64,000 bases of DNA from Chlorobiales bacterium Clorobi_01 (GCA_001602925.1 LUZT01000006.1:568438-632437), one strand, 5' to 3'. Counted from the stretch's first letter, positions 38,562 to 48,142 are shown. Notes: generated by a model from the sequence alone, not told the origin. Numbers and translations are program-made.

Positions 38562-41123
38562 ATGAAACCGAGTCATGACCGTGTTCCGACACGGTCAGCG
38601 GCCCTGAAGATTGCAGCGGTCTATGCTTTCGTGGGAGCGATATGGATCCTATCCTCCGGGTGGTTGTTGCACCACTTCGTCAATGACTGTGCTCTGGCCG
38701 CGAAGCTGGAAAACGTCAAGGGCTGGCTCTATGTGCTGATTACAGCAACACTGCTGGGTGGGTGGCTGGACCGGTATTTTCGTCAAATTCGTGGAGCGAC
38801 GGAACTGCTCCAGAAAAGCGAAACCCGCTTCGCAACGATTTTCAAGGACAGCCCGGTCGCGACTGCCATCACTCGGCTGCGCGATGGCGTGTTTATGGAC
38901 GTTAACGAAGCTTTTGCCCAGCTTAACGGCTATTCGCGCGAGGAGATCATTGGCCGCACCTCGGAACAACTACGGCTTTGGTATTCCGGCAATCGCGCGC
39001 AGATGATCGCAGAGCTACGCGAAAAAGAGCATGTTGTTTTTACGATGCAGGCGCGCTGCAAAAATGACGATGTCCGCGCCTTGTCTGCCTACCTGCAACT
39101 GATTGAACTGGACGATGAGCCGTGCATTCTGGGCACATTTGTGGATATCACTGAGCGCCAGAAGGCCGAAGCAGCGTTGCGCGAGAGCGAGGAGCGCTTG
39201 CAGTTGTTCATCGATCATGCGCCTGCCGCCCTGGCTATGTTCGATCGTGACATGCGATACATTGCAGTCAGCCATCGCTGGATTGCTGACTTTGGCCTCG
39301 GGAGCCAGGAGCTTCGCGGCCGCTTGCACTATGAGATATTTCCCGAGATCGGCGAAGAGATAAAGCAGATTCACCGCCGCGGGCTGGCGGGCGAGTCGAT
39401 GAGTGGTGACGACGATCACTTCGAACGGGTTGACGGTTCCATCCAGCGCCTGCGATGGGAGATGCATCCCTGGCGTGACAGCCGTGGTGGGATCGGCGGG
39501 ATTGTCATTTTCTCGGAGAACATCACCGAGCAAAAGCAGGCGCTGATGGCGCTGCGCGAGAGTGAAGAGCGGTTCCGCTCGTTGATCGAGGGGGCGCCCG
39601 AGGCTGTTTTTGTCCAATGCGAGGGCACCTTCCGTTATGTCAATCAGGCCATGGTGAAACTCATGAGGGCTGTACGGGCCGAAGAACTTCTGGGTCAGCC
39701 CTTTCTCGAGCGTATTTTACCGGAGTACCATGACGTCATCCGGGCACGCATCCAAACCCAAGCCGAAACGGGAGTCGCGTGCACGCCAGTGGAACAGGAG
39801 TATCTGTGCCTTGATGGTACAGTGATTCCTGTCGAAATATCAGCCATTGCCATCCAGTTTGAGGGGGAGAATGGAAACCTGGTTTTCGTTCGCGACATCA
39901 CGGGGCGGCGAGAGGCGGAGAGGGAGCGGAAGAACCTCGAGGTTCAATTGCAGCAGGCACAGAAGATGGAATCCGTCGGTCGGCTGGCTGGCGGTGTGGC
40001 GCACGACTTCAACAACCTGCTGATGGGCATTATGGGCTATACAGAGTTGTGTCAGAATGTGTTGGGGAGCGAGAACCCGGCCAGCACCTATCTGGATGAG
40101 ATTATGGACGCGGCTGAACGCTCTGCCGGTATAACGCGCCAGTTGCTCGCCTTTGCTCGCAAGCAGACCATAATACCGGTGCTGATTGATCTGAACGAAC
40201 ATGTTGAAGCAACGCTCAAGTTGCTTCGTCGATTGGTCGGTGAGGAGATCGAGTTGGCCTGGAGACCGCGGGCGAAGGACGCACGGGTTATGCTGGATCC
40301 ATCTCAGCTCGACCAGATACTGGCCAATTTTGCGGTCAACGCCCGCGATGCCATTGCTGGCGTTGGGAAACTTACCGTTGAGACCGGAAACGTCTCTTTC
40401 GATGCAGCCTATTGCGCCGAGCATAAGGGGGCTACTCCCGGCGCGTATGTGATGTTGGCGGTCAGCGACTCCGGTTGCGGGATGGATTGCGAAACGATGG
40501 ATCACATCTTCGAGCCTTTCTTTACCACAAAACCGGTAGGAAAGGGTACCGGATTAGGGCTGGCGACGATCTATGGCATCGTCAAGCAGAATAACGGCTA
40601 TATCAACGTTTTCAGTGAGCCCGGTAAAGGCACGACCTTCCGTATCTACTTCCCTCATTGTGTTCAGGGGGCAGAAGAGGTGAAGGGCACTGGAAGCTCG
40701 CAGGAGTTGCCGGGCGGGACCGAAACAATCATGCTCGTTGAGGATGAGAAGAGCGTACGCTTGGCTGTGGCTCTCCTTCTGCAATCTCTTGGGTACAACG
40801 TCTTGAGTGCAGCAAGCCCGGACGATGCTTTGCGTCAGGCTGCCGAGTATCGCGGTGTGATCCATCTGTTGATCACGGATGTGGTTATGCCTGGCATGAA
40901 CGGCCGGTACCTCGCCACGAGGTTGTCCGAGATGCAGCCAGGGTTGGTATGTCTGTATGTTTCCGGTTACAATGCTGACGTCATTGCTCATCATGGCATC
41001 CTGGATGAGGGGATATACTTCCTGGCCAAACCCTTTGCCCGCGAAGCTTTGGCCAACAAGGTACACGAAGTACTGAGGGCTCAGAAAAGTTCGGAGAAAA
41101 GAATAGACAGCGCGACAGGATGA
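38562..41123 (+). CDS. Hybrid PAS sensor histidine kinase with C-terminal receiver
   Basis: 853 residues. Two membrane helices lie at about 13-35 and 48-65. Three PAS/PAC units follow (about 85-205, 215-330, 335-450), joined by coiled segments. HisKA has the phosphorylated His in GGVAHDFNNLLMGIMGY, the HDFNN subtype typical of delta-proteobacterial PAS kinases. HATPase_c has VNARDAI, DSGCGM and GKGTGLGLATIYGIVKQ. A receiver (about 725-845) has acceptor LITDVVMPGMNG and lysine FLAKPFA. No response-regulator partner or target gene is adjacent; it is probably an orphan, perhaps acquired. Confidence 0.9.
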   Translation: MKPSHDRVPTRSAALKIAAVYAFVGAIWILSSGWLLHHFVNDCALAAKLENVKGWLYVLITATLLGGWLDRYFRQIRGATELLQKSETRFATIFKDSPVATAITRLRDGVFMDVNEAFAQLNGYSREEIIGRTSEQLRLWYSGNRAQMIAELREKEHVVFTMQARCKNDDVRALSAYLQLIELDDEPCILGTFVDITERQKAEAALRESEERLQLFIDHAPAALAMFDRDMRYIAVSHRWIADFGLGSQELRGRLHYEIFPEIGEEIKQIHRRGLAGESMSGDDDHFERVDGSIQRLRWEMHPWRDSRGGIGGIVIFSENITEQKQALMALRESEERFRSLIEGAPEAVFVQCEGTFRYVNQAMVKLMRAVRAEELLGQPFLERILPEYHDVIRARIQTQAETGVACTPVEQEYLCLDGTVIPVEISAIAIQFEGENGNLVFVRDITGRREAERERKNLEVQLQQAQKMESVGRLAGGVAHDFNNLLMGIMGYTELCQNVLGSENPASTYLDEIMDAAERSAGITRQLLAFARKQTIIPVLIDLNEHVEATLKLLRRLVGEEIELAWRPRAKDARVMLDPSQLDQILANFAVNARDAIAGVGKLTVETGNVSFDAAYCAEHKGATPGAYVMLAVSDSGCGMDCETMDHIFEPFFTTKPVGKGTGLGLATIYGIVKQNNGYINVFSEPGKGTTFRIYFPHCVQGAEEVKGTGSSQELPGGTETIMLVEDEKSVRLAVALLLQSLGYNVLSAASPDDALRQAAEYRGVIHLLITDVVMPGMNGRYLATRLSEMQPGLVCLYVSGYNADVIAHHGILDEGIYFLAKPFAREALANKVHEVLRAQKSSEKRIDSATG

Positions 41124-41240
41124 GGCTGTCTCAAAAGCCACCAGTCACAACACGTGAAGTTTTTATTTTCATTCTGAACGCAGTGGAAGATGCCGGATAA
41201 TCGAAACAAACTTTACTGTAGCGATCCGATCAGCAGTTTT

Positions 41241-41978
41241 TCATCCACACAATGCACATCTTGAATCCCTCCGTACCGCGACTTTGCGGAAGTTCATCGT
41301 CAACGCATCGAACGTCATCAGCGCGTCGGTCAGCAGTGTGCCGATGTCGAGCAAATATTTGATCGCTTCGATGGCTTGGATCGATCCGATGACGCCCGGC
41401 AGTGCGCCGATAGGGCCTTGTGGAATAGCCTCTTTTGATTCGTCCTCTTCGTGGAAGATGCAGCAGTAGCAGGCTGTTTGCCCGGGGATGATGGTCATGG
41501 TCTGGCCGTGGAAGTTACGGATTCCGCCGTGAGACCACGGTTTCGATGCTTCGTGGCAGGCGCGAGCGATGAGGAAGCGGGATGCGAAGTTGTCCGTGGC
41601 GTCGATGACGAAGTCGTATCTGGCGAGAATTTCCGATGCGTTTTCCTCGCTCAGCCGGAAGGCGTGAGTTTCGATGCGGATCGACGGATCGAGCGCTTCG
41701 AGACGCTCCTGCGCCGAGGCGGTTTTATTCGCGCCGACCGATGCGGTGGTGTGCAGAATTTGGCGTTGCAGGTTCGAGAGATCGACCGTGTCGCCGTCCA
41801 TGAGGCCGATGGTGCCGACGCCTGCCGCGGCAAGGTAGAACGCGGCAGGGGAGCCGAGGCCGCCTGCACCGATGACCAGCACTTTCGAGTGCAGCAGCTT
41901 CTCCTGCCCGGCTTCGCCTATTTCCGGTAGCGCGATGTGGCGGGCGTAGCGCTGGTGCTGCTCGTCGCTGAGACTCAC
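41241..41978 (-). CDS. thiF: ThiF/MoeB/HesA-family adenylyltransferase
   Basis: 245-residue E1-like enzyme that adenylates the C-terminal glycine of ThiS. The ATP-binding VLVIGAGGLGSPAAFYLAAAG (cited in part) and DGDTVDLSNLQRQ are near the N-terminus, NKTASAQERL and DATDNFASR in the middle, and paired cysteines (CYCC and the final CALCG) form the zinc site. It starts at GTG 41978, overlapping the thiH stop as GTGA. Its position at the end of thiSGHF favours ThiF over MoeB. Confidence 0.9.
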   Translation of the reverse strand: MSLSDEQHQRYARHIALPEIGEAGQEKLLHSKVLVIGAGGLGSPAAFYLAAAGVGTIGLMDGDTVDLSNLQRQILHTTASVGANKTASAQERLEALDPSIRIETHAFRLSEENASEILARYDFVIDATDNFASRFLIARACHEASKPWSHGGIRNFHGQTMTIIPGQTACYCCIFHEEDESKEAIPQGPIGALPGVIGSIQAIEAIKYLLDIGTLLTDALMTFDALTMNFRKVAVRRDSRCALCG

Positions 41979-43042
41979 ACCCGCTCCTTCGTGGCGATCG
42001 GGCTGTTGTAGGCCGCGTCCCAGTTTTTGAAGACCGGGTCGAGATTTTTTGCCCGCAGCGCGGCGCAGAAGGCTTCGGCGCTGCGGTCGTCGCTTACCTC
42101 GAACTGGCTCGCTCCAGTCGTCTCCGCCTCGACGTAGCCGCCCACGGTCGTGCGGCTGGCGATGCTCATGCGGGTGATGCCAAGGCCAGCCATGCCGTCC
42201 CGAAAATTCGAACTCTCTCGCGTCGAGAGTACCAGATCGACATCCGGCATTCCGATGCGGAAGGCAAAGATCATTCGCGCGAGGAAGCGATCCGGGACCG
42301 TGAAGCTGGGCTGAAAGCCGCCCTCCTGGGGGCGGATGCGGGGAAAGGAGACCGTGACGCCTGCTTTCCAGTATGTTTTGCACAGATACCGCGCGTGGCG
42401 CAACACGGCGAGCGCTTCGCCGACCGGCTCCGACAGGCCGAGCAGTGCGCCGATGCCGACGCTTCGGATGCCGCCGGTGATGGCGCGTTCCGGCGTTTCG
42501 AGCCGTTCGAGGAAATCCTGCTTCGGCCCCCAGCGGTGCAGCTCGCGGTAATTGTCCGGATCGTAAGTTTCCTGGTAGATCGTCATGCCGGTGCAGCCAC
42601 ATTCGGCCAGGCCGCGATACTCGGCGACGCTCATCGGAAACGCCTCGACGGCTACGCGCGGCATGTGGCGGGCGGCGATCTCCACGGCGCGGCGCAGATA
42701 GTCGAATCCCACCGAGTTGGTGCGCTCGCCGGTGAGCAGCAAGACGTCGCCGACGCCGAGAGCCTTCATTGCGAGCAGCTCCTTTTCGATTTCGTCAGTA
42801 TCCAGCTTGCGGCGCGGCGAACGCCTGTCCGAAGCGAAGCCGCAATAGACGCAACCGCTCGAGCAGAAGTTGGAGAGGTAAAGCGGCGCATAGAGCGAAA
42901 TGATGCGTCCGAAGCGCCGCAGCGTGACCGCCTGCGCTTCGGTGGCGAGCCGTTCAAGCGACGCGGCGTCATCCTGCCGGAGCAGCGGTTCGATATCCGC
43001 CGACAGCCGCTCGTCGGTCAGCCATGCGGGCAGAGCGCTCAT
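41975..43042 (-). CDS. thiH: 2-iminoacetate synthase (radical SAM tyrosine lyase)
   Basis: 355 residues. Cleaves tyrosine to dehydroglycine for thiazole synthesis, the anaerobic alternative to glycine oxidase ThiO. The radical-SAM cluster motif [10 protein letters not shown] (CxxxCxxC) is at about residue 76. [16 protein letters not shown] and the C-terminal ThiH domain ([24 protein letters not shown]) follow. ATG 43042 overlaps the thiG stop as ATGA. Choice of ThiH suits an anaerobe. Confidence 0.95.
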   Translation of the reverse strand: MSALPAWLTDERLSADIEPLLRQDDAASLERLATEAQAVTLRRFGRIISLYAPLYLSNFCSSGCVYCGFASDRRSPRRKLDTDEIEKELLAMKALGVGDVLLLTGERTNSVGFDYLRRAVEIAARHMPRVAVEAFPMSVAEYRGLAECGCTGMTIYQETYDPDNYRELHRWGPKQDFLERLETPERAITGGIRSVGIGALLGLSEPVGEALAVLRHARYLCKTYWKAGVTVSFPRIRPQEGGFQPSFTVPDRFLARMIFAFRIGMPDVDLVLSTRESSNFRDGMAGLGITRMSIASRTTVGGYVEAETTGASQFEVSDDRSAEAFCAALRAKNLDPVFKNWDAAYNSPIATKERV

Positions 43043-43818
43043 GACGCTGCTCCGAGGAACGAGGTGAGCGGGCTGGTTGCGACCGCCGATCCCGAGCGCG
43101 GCATCAGCCCGGCGTTCCGCGCTTCGAATCCCGCCTCGACCGCCTTGGCGAAGGCCAGCGCCATCGCCGCCGGATCGCGGGCGACCGCCACGGCGCTGTT
43201 CACCAGCACCGCCTCGCACCCCATCTCCATCGCCGCGCACGCTTCTGATGGCGAGCGCAAACCCGCATCGATAATCACCGGAACCGAACTCTCGCGGATG
43301 ATGATTTTCACCATCTCGGCGGTCGAAAGTCCCTGCCCGCTGCCGATGGCCGAGCCGAGCGGCATCACCGAGCTGCACCCCACCTCTTCGAGCCGCTTGG
43401 CCAGCACCGGATCCGCCGGAATGTAGGGCATGACGATGAACCCTTCTGCGGCGAGAATTTTGCACGCCTCCCAGGTTTCGATCGGGTCGGGCATCAGGTG
43501 GTGCGGGTTCGGGTGAATCTCGACCTTGATGAACGGGCTGCCGGAGAGTTCGCGTGAGATGTGCGCCGCCTTGACGGCCTCCTTGGCCGTCGCCGCGCCT
43601 GAGGTGTTGGGCATCAGCGTGAGTCCCTCGATTTCCGACAGCGGGCCGAACAGATCGTCCTCGGCCTGTTCGCGATTGAAACGCCTCAACGCCACGGTAA
43701 CGAGCTGCGTGCCCGACGCGCGGACGGCCTCGATCATCGCCGATGTGCTGCTGAATTTGCCGGTGCCGAGAATCAGGCGGGATGAGAAGGTATATGTGCC
43801 TAAGCGAAGTGAACCCAT
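43039..43818 (-). CDS. thiG: Thiazole synthase
   Basis: 259-residue enzyme that builds the thiazole phosphate ring from deoxyxylulose 5-phosphate, ThiS-thiocarboxylate and dehydroglycine. It begins [19 protein letters not shown], has the Schiff-base lysine in FIKVEIH and phosphate-binding loops [12 protein letters not shown] and [13 protein letters not shown]. The frame is open to 43875, but ATG 43818 gives the family start. It overlaps thiH and lies 34 bases after thiS. Confidence 0.96.
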   Translation of the reverse strand: MGSLRLGTYTFSSRLILGTGKFSSTSAMIEAVRASGTQLVTVALRRFNREQAEDDLFGPLSEIEGLTLMPNTSGAATAKEAVKAAHISRELSGSPFIKVEIHPNPHHLMPDPIETWEACKILAAEGFIVMPYIPADPVLAKRLEEVGCSSVMPLGSAIGSGQGLSTAEMVKIIIRESSVPVIIDAGLRSPSEACAAMEMGCEAVLVNSAVAVARDPAAMALAFAKAVEAGFEARNAGLMPRSGSAVATSPLTSFLGAAS

Positions 43819-43852
43819 GGAGTTACAGTAACAGACTTTAAGCTGGCGACGA

Positions 43853-44062
43853 TCAGCCTCCGCCAGCGAAAACAAGAATTTCGACCTGATCCTGATCCTG
43901 CAAGATACACGAGTCTCGCTGGTCAGGACGCACGATATGTTCGTTCACCACCACAGCTACCGGTTGACGGCCAGCATCCGCGATGACAAGCAGCTCGGCG
44001 ACCGTCGAGCCTGCCGGAATCTCCTTGCGCTCGCCGTTCAAGGTGATGTGGATCGTGGACAT
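43853..44062 (-). CDS. thiS: Sulfur carrier protein ThiS
   Basis: 69-residue ubiquitin-like sulfur carrier. The fold start [20 protein letters not shown] is typical, as is [10 protein letters not shown] in the middle, and the C-terminus is [10 protein letters not shown]: the final Gly-Gly is the thiocarboxylate site, here with one extra Gly. It heads the thiSGHF operon; upstream is a cluster of hairpins. I see no TPP riboswitch consensus in front of it. Confidence 0.93.
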   Translation of the reverse strand: MSTIHITLNGERKEIPAGSTVAELLVIADAGRQPVAVVVNEHIVRPDQRDSCILQDQDQVEILVFAGGG

Positions 44063-44176
44063 GGAGAATGGATAGTGATAAACGGTTTGTTTCGTGCCTG
44101 ACGACAAATATACATGTTCCGCGCTGGCCTCAAAACGAAATGTACGTGCGAGAGTTATTGCTCCGGCCATTAAAAC

Positions 44177-44222
44177 TCTTATCCGCATACCCCGGACTGA
44201 AGTCCGGGGTATGCGGATAAGA
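44177..44222. repeat. Long perfect palindrome, hairpin 1 of a four-unit cluster
   Basis: The 22-base arm at 44177-44198 is the exact complement of 44201-44222, leaving only GA as loop. The inner part reads CCCCGGACT-GA-AGTCCGGGG. There is no clear T run, so it is not an ordinary terminator. Confidence 0.85.
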
Positions 44223-44234
44223 TAAAATGAATCA

Positions 44235-44403
44235 GGGCTTTAGTCCATATCTTACTACAGCGTCGATTGCGATTTTTTGTTGCCGGAGTCATAATTACAG
44301 ATCGAAACCAGACGAAGGGTGTTCACTATTCTCTTGAACCCCGGCTTGAAAGCCGGGGCAATGTGAATGTAAGATTTTCAAATATCCGTCGGGTTGAAAC
44401 CCT
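44235..44403. repeat. Hairpins 2-4 of the cluster upstream of thiS
   Basis: Three further self-complementary units follow: GGGCT-TT-AGTCC (44235-44246, one G-U pair), CCCCGGCTT-GA-AAGCCGGGG (44340-44359) and GGGTT-GA-AACCC (44392-44403). All have a two-base loop and G/C-rich outer stem, with different arm sequences that stay paired. They fill the 360-base gap between cysK and thiS, both on the minus strand. Confidence 0.7.
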
Positions 44404-44426
44404 CCTGAATGATAAAAGCGGATTTC

Positions 44427-45359
44427 TCACGCTTCGATGCCTTCAAACAGCGCAGTGCTGAGGTAGCGTTCGCCGGTGCTCGGGATGATGGCGACGATGG
44501 TTTTGCCTGCGGACGACGAGCGCTTCGCCACTTCGATTGCCGCGTGAACCGCCGCGCCCGACGAGATGCCGCAGAGGATGCCCTCCTGCGAAGCGAGTGC
44601 CCGCGCGGTCGAGATCGCGTCGTCGTTGCTCACCGTGACCACTTCGTCGAGCAGCGACACGTCGAGCACCTCCGGTACGAAACCCGCGCCGATGCCCTGG
44701 ATTTTGTGTGGCCCCGGCTGCCCGCCGGAGAGCACTGCTGAATCTTTCGGCTCCACGGCGATGCTTTTGAAGTTGGGCTTCAGCGCCTTGATGAAACGTG
44801 AAGTTCCGGTGATGGTGCCGCCCGTCCCGACGCCTGAAACAAGCATGTCAACGCGTCCTTCGGTGTCGTTCCAGATTTCGGGGCCGGTGGTCGCCTGGTG
44901 AATCAGGGGGTTGGCCGGGTTGCGGAACTGGCCGGGGTTGAAGCTGTTCTTCTCGGCCTCGACGATCCGCGCCGCCTCTTCGATCGCCCCCTTCATCCCC
45001 TGCGCGCCGGGGGTGAGCACCAGCTCCGCGCCGAGGTAGCGCAGCAGTTTGCGCCGCTCGACGCTCATGGTTTCGGGCATCGTGAGCAGCAGCCGGTAGC
45101 CGCGCTGGGCGCAGACGAAGGCGAGCGCGATGCCGGTGTTGCCGCTGGTCGGCTCGACGATGAGCGTCTTTGCGTCAATTCGCCCTTCGGCTTCGGCGGC
45201 CTCGATCATCGCCCGCCCGATGCGATCCTTGACGCTGCCGAGCGGGTTGAAGAATTCGAGCTTGAGCAGCACGTCGGCTTCAAGGCCCTCGGCGAGCTTG
45301 TTGAGCCGAACCAGCGGTGTGCGTCCGATGGTGCTCGTGATATTTGCGATGATGGCCAT
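44427..45359 (-). CDS. cysK: Cysteine synthase (O-acetylserine sulfhydrylase A)
   Basis: 310 residues. PLP enzyme making cysteine from O-acetylserine and sulfide, which green sulfur bacteria have in excess. The PLP lysine is in [12 protein letters not shown], the substrate loop is [11 protein letters not shown], the phosphate cup is [10 protein letters not shown], and [11 protein letters not shown] completes the fold. ATG 45359 is 11 bases after the metB-type gene, so the two form an operon. The larger open frame upstream is an artefact. Confidence 0.96.
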   Translation of the reverse strand: MAIIANITSTIGRTPLVRLNKLAEGLEADVLLKLEFFNPLGSVKDRIGRAMIEAAEAEGRIDAKTLIVEPTSGNTGIALAFVCAQRGYRLLLTMPETMSVERRKLLRYLGAELVLTPGAQGMKGAIEEAARIVEAEKNSFNPGQFRNPANPLIHQATTGPEIWNDTEGRVDMLVSGVGTGGTITGTSRFIKALKPNFKSIAVEPKDSAVLSGGQPGPHKIQGIGAGFVPEVLDVSLLDEVVTVSNDDAISTARALASQEGILCGISSGAAVHAAIEVAKRSSSAGKTIVAIIPSTGERYLSTALFEGIEA

Positions 45360-45370
45360 GTCGTTGTGAT

Positions 45371-46513
45371 TTAAAGGGTTGCGAGGGCCTGGAGGAGGTC
45401 CGCTTCGAGATCCTCCGCGTTTTCGATGCCGACGGAGAGGCGCACCAGGTCGTCGGTGCAGGCGCGGCGGTCGCGCTCCTGCTGGCTCAGCGGGCCGAAG
45501 GTCATGCGCGCGGGCGAGGCGACGAGCGACTCCACGCCGCCGAGGCTGTCGGCGATGGCGAAGAGGCGCAGGCTGTCGATCATCTTCCGCGCCGCCGGAA
45601 GCCCGCCCGCGAGCGCGATGGTGAGCATTCCGCCGAAGCCGCTCATCTGCGCCTTGGCCAGCTCGTGCTGCGGATGCGACGGCAGGCCGGGGTAGATGAC
45701 GCGGCTCACCGCCGGATGCGCTTCGAGCGCTCGCGCCAGATGCAGCGCGTTTTTCTGGTGCTCCTCCATGCGGATTTTCAGCGTCTTGATGCCTCGCGAA
45801 ATCAGCCAGCAATCCCACGGTCCGGGAATCGCGCCCGCCGCGCCCTGATAGTTGCGGACGGCAAGGTGCAACTCGTCGTCCGACACGACGACCGCGCCGC
45901 CGATCACGTCGCTGTGTCCGCCGAGATATTTGGTGGTCGAGTGCACGACGAGGTGCGCTCCGAGGTCGAGCGGGCGCTGGAAGTAGGGGCTGGCGAAGGT
46001 GTTATCGACCGCGAGCACGATGCCGCGCTCGTTGGCGATTTCGGCGAGGGCGCGGATGTCGCAAATCTGCAAAAGGGGATTCGAGGGCGATTCGATCCAG
46101 ATCATGCGCGTCTCCGGGCGGATGCAGTCGAGGTAGCTCTCCGTTTCCTCGCTCGCCGCGTAGGAGGTTTCGACGCCCCACGGACGCATGAGCTGCTCGA
46201 AAATGCGGTAGCTGCCGCCATAGACGTCGAGGCTGGAGACGATGTGATCGCCCGGCTTGAGCACCTGCAACGCGCCCATCATCGCCGCCACGCCGGAGGC
46301 GAAGGTTGTCGCATGTTTGCCGTTTTCAAGCAGCGCGAGCGTCGTTTCGAGTGCCGAGCGCGTCGGGTTGCCGATGCGCGAGTAGAAGAATTCGCCCCGT
46401 TCGTCAAGGCTGGGCCGCGCGAAGGTCGAGGTCTGGTAAACCGGCGGCGTCACCGATCCGGTGCAGCTTTCCGGCGTATTGCCGTCATGGATGGCGATGG
46501 TCTCAAAGTGCAT
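45371..46513 (-). CDS. Cystathionine gamma-synthase/lyase-type PLP enzyme
   Basis: 380 residues of the Cys/Met-metabolism PLP family. Landmarks are [10 protein letters not shown] at the start, [27 protein letters not shown], the PLP lysine in [13 protein letters not shown] and the late SLGGVESLV. By position before cysK it may be cystathionine gamma-synthase (metB) or gamma-lyase (mccB/CGL) in transsulfuration; the residues visible do not separate these. A paralogue lies at 51034-52170. Confidence 0.9.
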   Translation of the reverse strand: MHFETIAIHDGNTPESCTGSVTPPVYQTSTFARPSLDERGEFFYSRIGNPTRSALETTLALLENGKHATTFASGVAAMMGALQVLKPGDHIVSSLDVYGGSYRIFEQLMRPWGVETSYAASEETESYLDCIRPETRMIWIESPSNPLLQICDIRALAEIANERGIVLAVDNTFASPYFQRPLDLGAHLVVHSTTKYLGGHSDVIGGAVVVSDDELHLAVRNYQGAAGAIPGPWDCWLISRGIKTLKIRMEEHQKNALHLARALEAHPAVSRVIYPGLPSHPQHELAKAQMSGFGGMLTIALAGGLPAARKMIDSLRLFAIADSLGGVESLVASPARMTFGPLSQQERDRRACTDDLVRLSVGIENAEDLEADLLQALATL

Positions 46514-46678
46514 GGGCTGTTTTTCTCTGTCGTGTTTGCTGGTTTATGAACAAGGTAAGCAGAATTCGCGGGTTCCGGACTACCGCGTTTACGGTATATT
46601 TATGGTATGATGTAGTCGTTCAGCTCATCCATTGCTTTTATTGTGCCAGATGTCCGTGCCAGAGCGGCTCGAAAGAAT

Positions 46679-46754
46679 GGCGACGTGGGTGAGCGGTTGA
46701 AACCAGGGTCTGCAAAACCTTTAACTATCGCAAGTTCGAATCTTGCCGTCGCCG
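46679..46754 (+). tRNA. tRNA-Cys (GCA), atypical
   Basis: Acceptor GGCGACG (46679-46685) pairs with CGTCGCC (46747-46753). D-stem GGT/ACC, anticodon stem AGGGT/ACCTT with loop CTGCAAA (anticodon GCA at 46712-46714), and T-arm GCAAG-TTCGAAT-CTTGC are all present. Odd points: base 26 between D and anticodon stems is missing, the variable loop has 8 bases, and the discriminator is G where tRNA-Cys almost always has U. CCA is not encoded. It may be functional, diverged or a remnant. Confidence 0.65.
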
Positions 46755-47087
46755 CGATGCAATAAATGTTGATGATGTTGATCTGTGTTGCATCGCGTTT
46801 GAGCTACGCGTTCTTTTCCTCGTTTACCTGAAAATTAGTGACAAAGTCCTTTTTATTCTCTTCGAGTACTCCGTTCAAATCACGATACGAAAAGTGCTGA
46901 GTTTGAGAGGTCGCTACAGGATTTGAATGCGTGGTGATTTTTCCTTATTTTTGTAAAATATCAGGAATATTTTGTAAAATGTAGGCAGTGATAATTCGAA
47001 CAGCCCCCTTTACTATTTATAAGTATGTTCCTCTACTTCAAAATGCATACAATGAATCGATTATTGATATGATGAGGAGGTTTTATC
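46755..47087. other. AT-rich intergenic region after the tRNA
   Basis: About 330 bases of increasingly AT-rich DNA leading into two unknown genes. GGAGG precedes the next ATG. I see no integrase, direct repeat of the tRNA end or other mobility signature. Confidence 0.45.
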
Positions 47088-47708
47088 ATGAGCGATGATA
47101 AGTTGCAAGATATTAATAAACAAAAAGAGGTTGAGTTTTATTCGGCGTGCGTTAATGCATGGTTTAATACAAGATTAGAGTATGATAAGAGTATTCTTGT
47201 TCTGTCATCCAGCGGAATAGGTCTTCTTCTTAGTTTGTTTACAGCTTTTGGAATACCTGGTTCGTATTCATTAATATTTTATATACTTGCCATTGTTTTT
47301 CTTGGAGTTGCGTCAGTTTCTGTTCTTGCTGTATTTGTTGTTAATGCCTCTCATATAGAGAAAGTTATTTCTGGGAAAGAACAGGAAAGTTTCATTTTAT
47401 CATTGCTTGATAAGACTATTATTTTGTCTTTTGCTCTCGGTGTTTTTTTTGTTTCATTAGTTGGGGTTTCAATTGCGATAAGATCATACATAAAACAGGA
47501 GGATAAAATGAGCCAACAAAAGTCAAATAGGGTAATCGTCGGTGACAGTTTTAACGGCATTAGTAAGCTTGATACTTCAGCAACATTAAAGGAAAGCTTT
47601 AATGGTATTGCTGCTATTCAACCAAAACCAACTGATACTCAGTCGGGTGCCGATCAGGCAAATCAACAGAGTAAATCTTCTCAGTCAGCATCTAATGATA
47701 AAAAATGA
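47088..47708 (+). CDS. Small membrane protein of unknown function
   Basis: 206 residues with an excellent ribosome site (GAGGAGG). Three membrane helices are visible: about 38-58 (VLSSSGIGLLLSLFTAFGI), 64-90 and 120-142. The C-terminal 60 residues are hydrophilic, Gln/Ser/Lys-rich and contain an imperfect repeat, DSFNGIS and ESFNGIA. Codon use is strongly AT-rich, unlike the neighbours. Resembles small membrane effectors only in general layout; no family recognised. Confidence 0.75.
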   Translation: MSDDKLQDINKQKEVEFYSACVNAWFNTRLEYDKSILVLSSSGIGLLLSLFTAFGIPGSYSLIFYILAIVFLGVASVSVLAVFVVNASHIEKVISGKEQESFILSLLDKTIILSFALGVFFVSLVGVSIAIRSYIKQEDKMSQQKSNRVIVGDSFNGISKLDTSATLKESFNGIAAIQPKPTDTQSGADQANQQSKSSQSASNDKK

Positions 47709-47750
47709 TTTGATTCTGATACTAATAATTAATCTATTAAAGGGGAAGAT

Positions 47751-47954
47751 ATGTCTGAATTGTTGCCAGAGCTTGAAAGTCTTATTGATCAACGAATTAT
47801 GCTGGAATTGAGTATCTCAAGAATTGAAAAATGGCTTGAAGAAGAAAGTGGGGAGGCGCTTCCGGCCACGGTTCGAGTTATGGAAAAAGCGCACGAAATA
47901 AAGTCTGCTCGTTTAGTAGATGTTAATGATAAAATAAACGATATGATTAGATGA
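47751..47954 (+). CDS. Small coiled-coil protein of unknown function
   Basis: 67 residues, highly charged and probably helical throughout (ELESLIDQRIMLELSISRIEKWLEEE, cited in part). GGGGAAG lies before the ATG. It follows the membrane-protein gene by 42 bases on the same strand, shares its AT-rich composition and is closed by a terminator. The two are likely a cotranscribed pair. Confidence 0.65.
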   Translation: MSELLPELESLIDQRIMLELSISRIEKWLEEESGEALPATVRVMEKAHEIKSARLVDVNDKINDMIR

Positions 47955-47960
47955 TACCTC

Positions 47961-47989
47961 TAAAAAGCCCAAAATATTTGGACTTTTTT
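47961..47989 (+). terminator. Terminator of the AT-rich gene pair
   Basis: AAAAAGCCCAAA and TTTGGACTTTTT form an A/T-extended stem with one mismatch and a T run, 7 bases after the stop of the 67-residue gene. Confidence 0.65.
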
Positions 47990-48093
47990 AATCTCTTTAC
48001 TTCAGAAGCCCTTATTTTATCACAAAGTTCACTATTTAGAACTTTATCTCAGTCTTGATTGCCTTCTATTTTCCCTCCTCCCATCCTAAAAAT

Positions 48094-48120
48094 AAAAACC
48101 GGCGATTTCTGCCGGTTTTC
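48094..48120 (-). terminator. Terminator downstream of metY
   Basis: AAAACCGGC (48095-48103) pairs with GCCGGTTTT (48111-48119); the minus strand ends in T. It lies about 25 bases beyond the metY stop. Confidence 0.8.
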
Positions 48121-48142
48121 TGTTTTGTAATCCACTACCAAT

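Noticed and set aside
41975..43465. Longer ThiH reading frame starting at 43465
   Set aside because: The extra N-terminus is the thiG gene read in another frame; ATG 43042 overlaps the thiG stop as expected.
44063..44426. TPP riboswitch upstream of thiS
   Set aside because: I could not find the conserved CUGAGA and ACCUGA core sequences; the region holds simple hairpins instead.
46679..48060. Integrated mobile element at the tRNA-Cys
   Set aside because: No integrase, transposase or direct repeat of the tRNA 3' end could be seen, so I report only an AT-rich insert.
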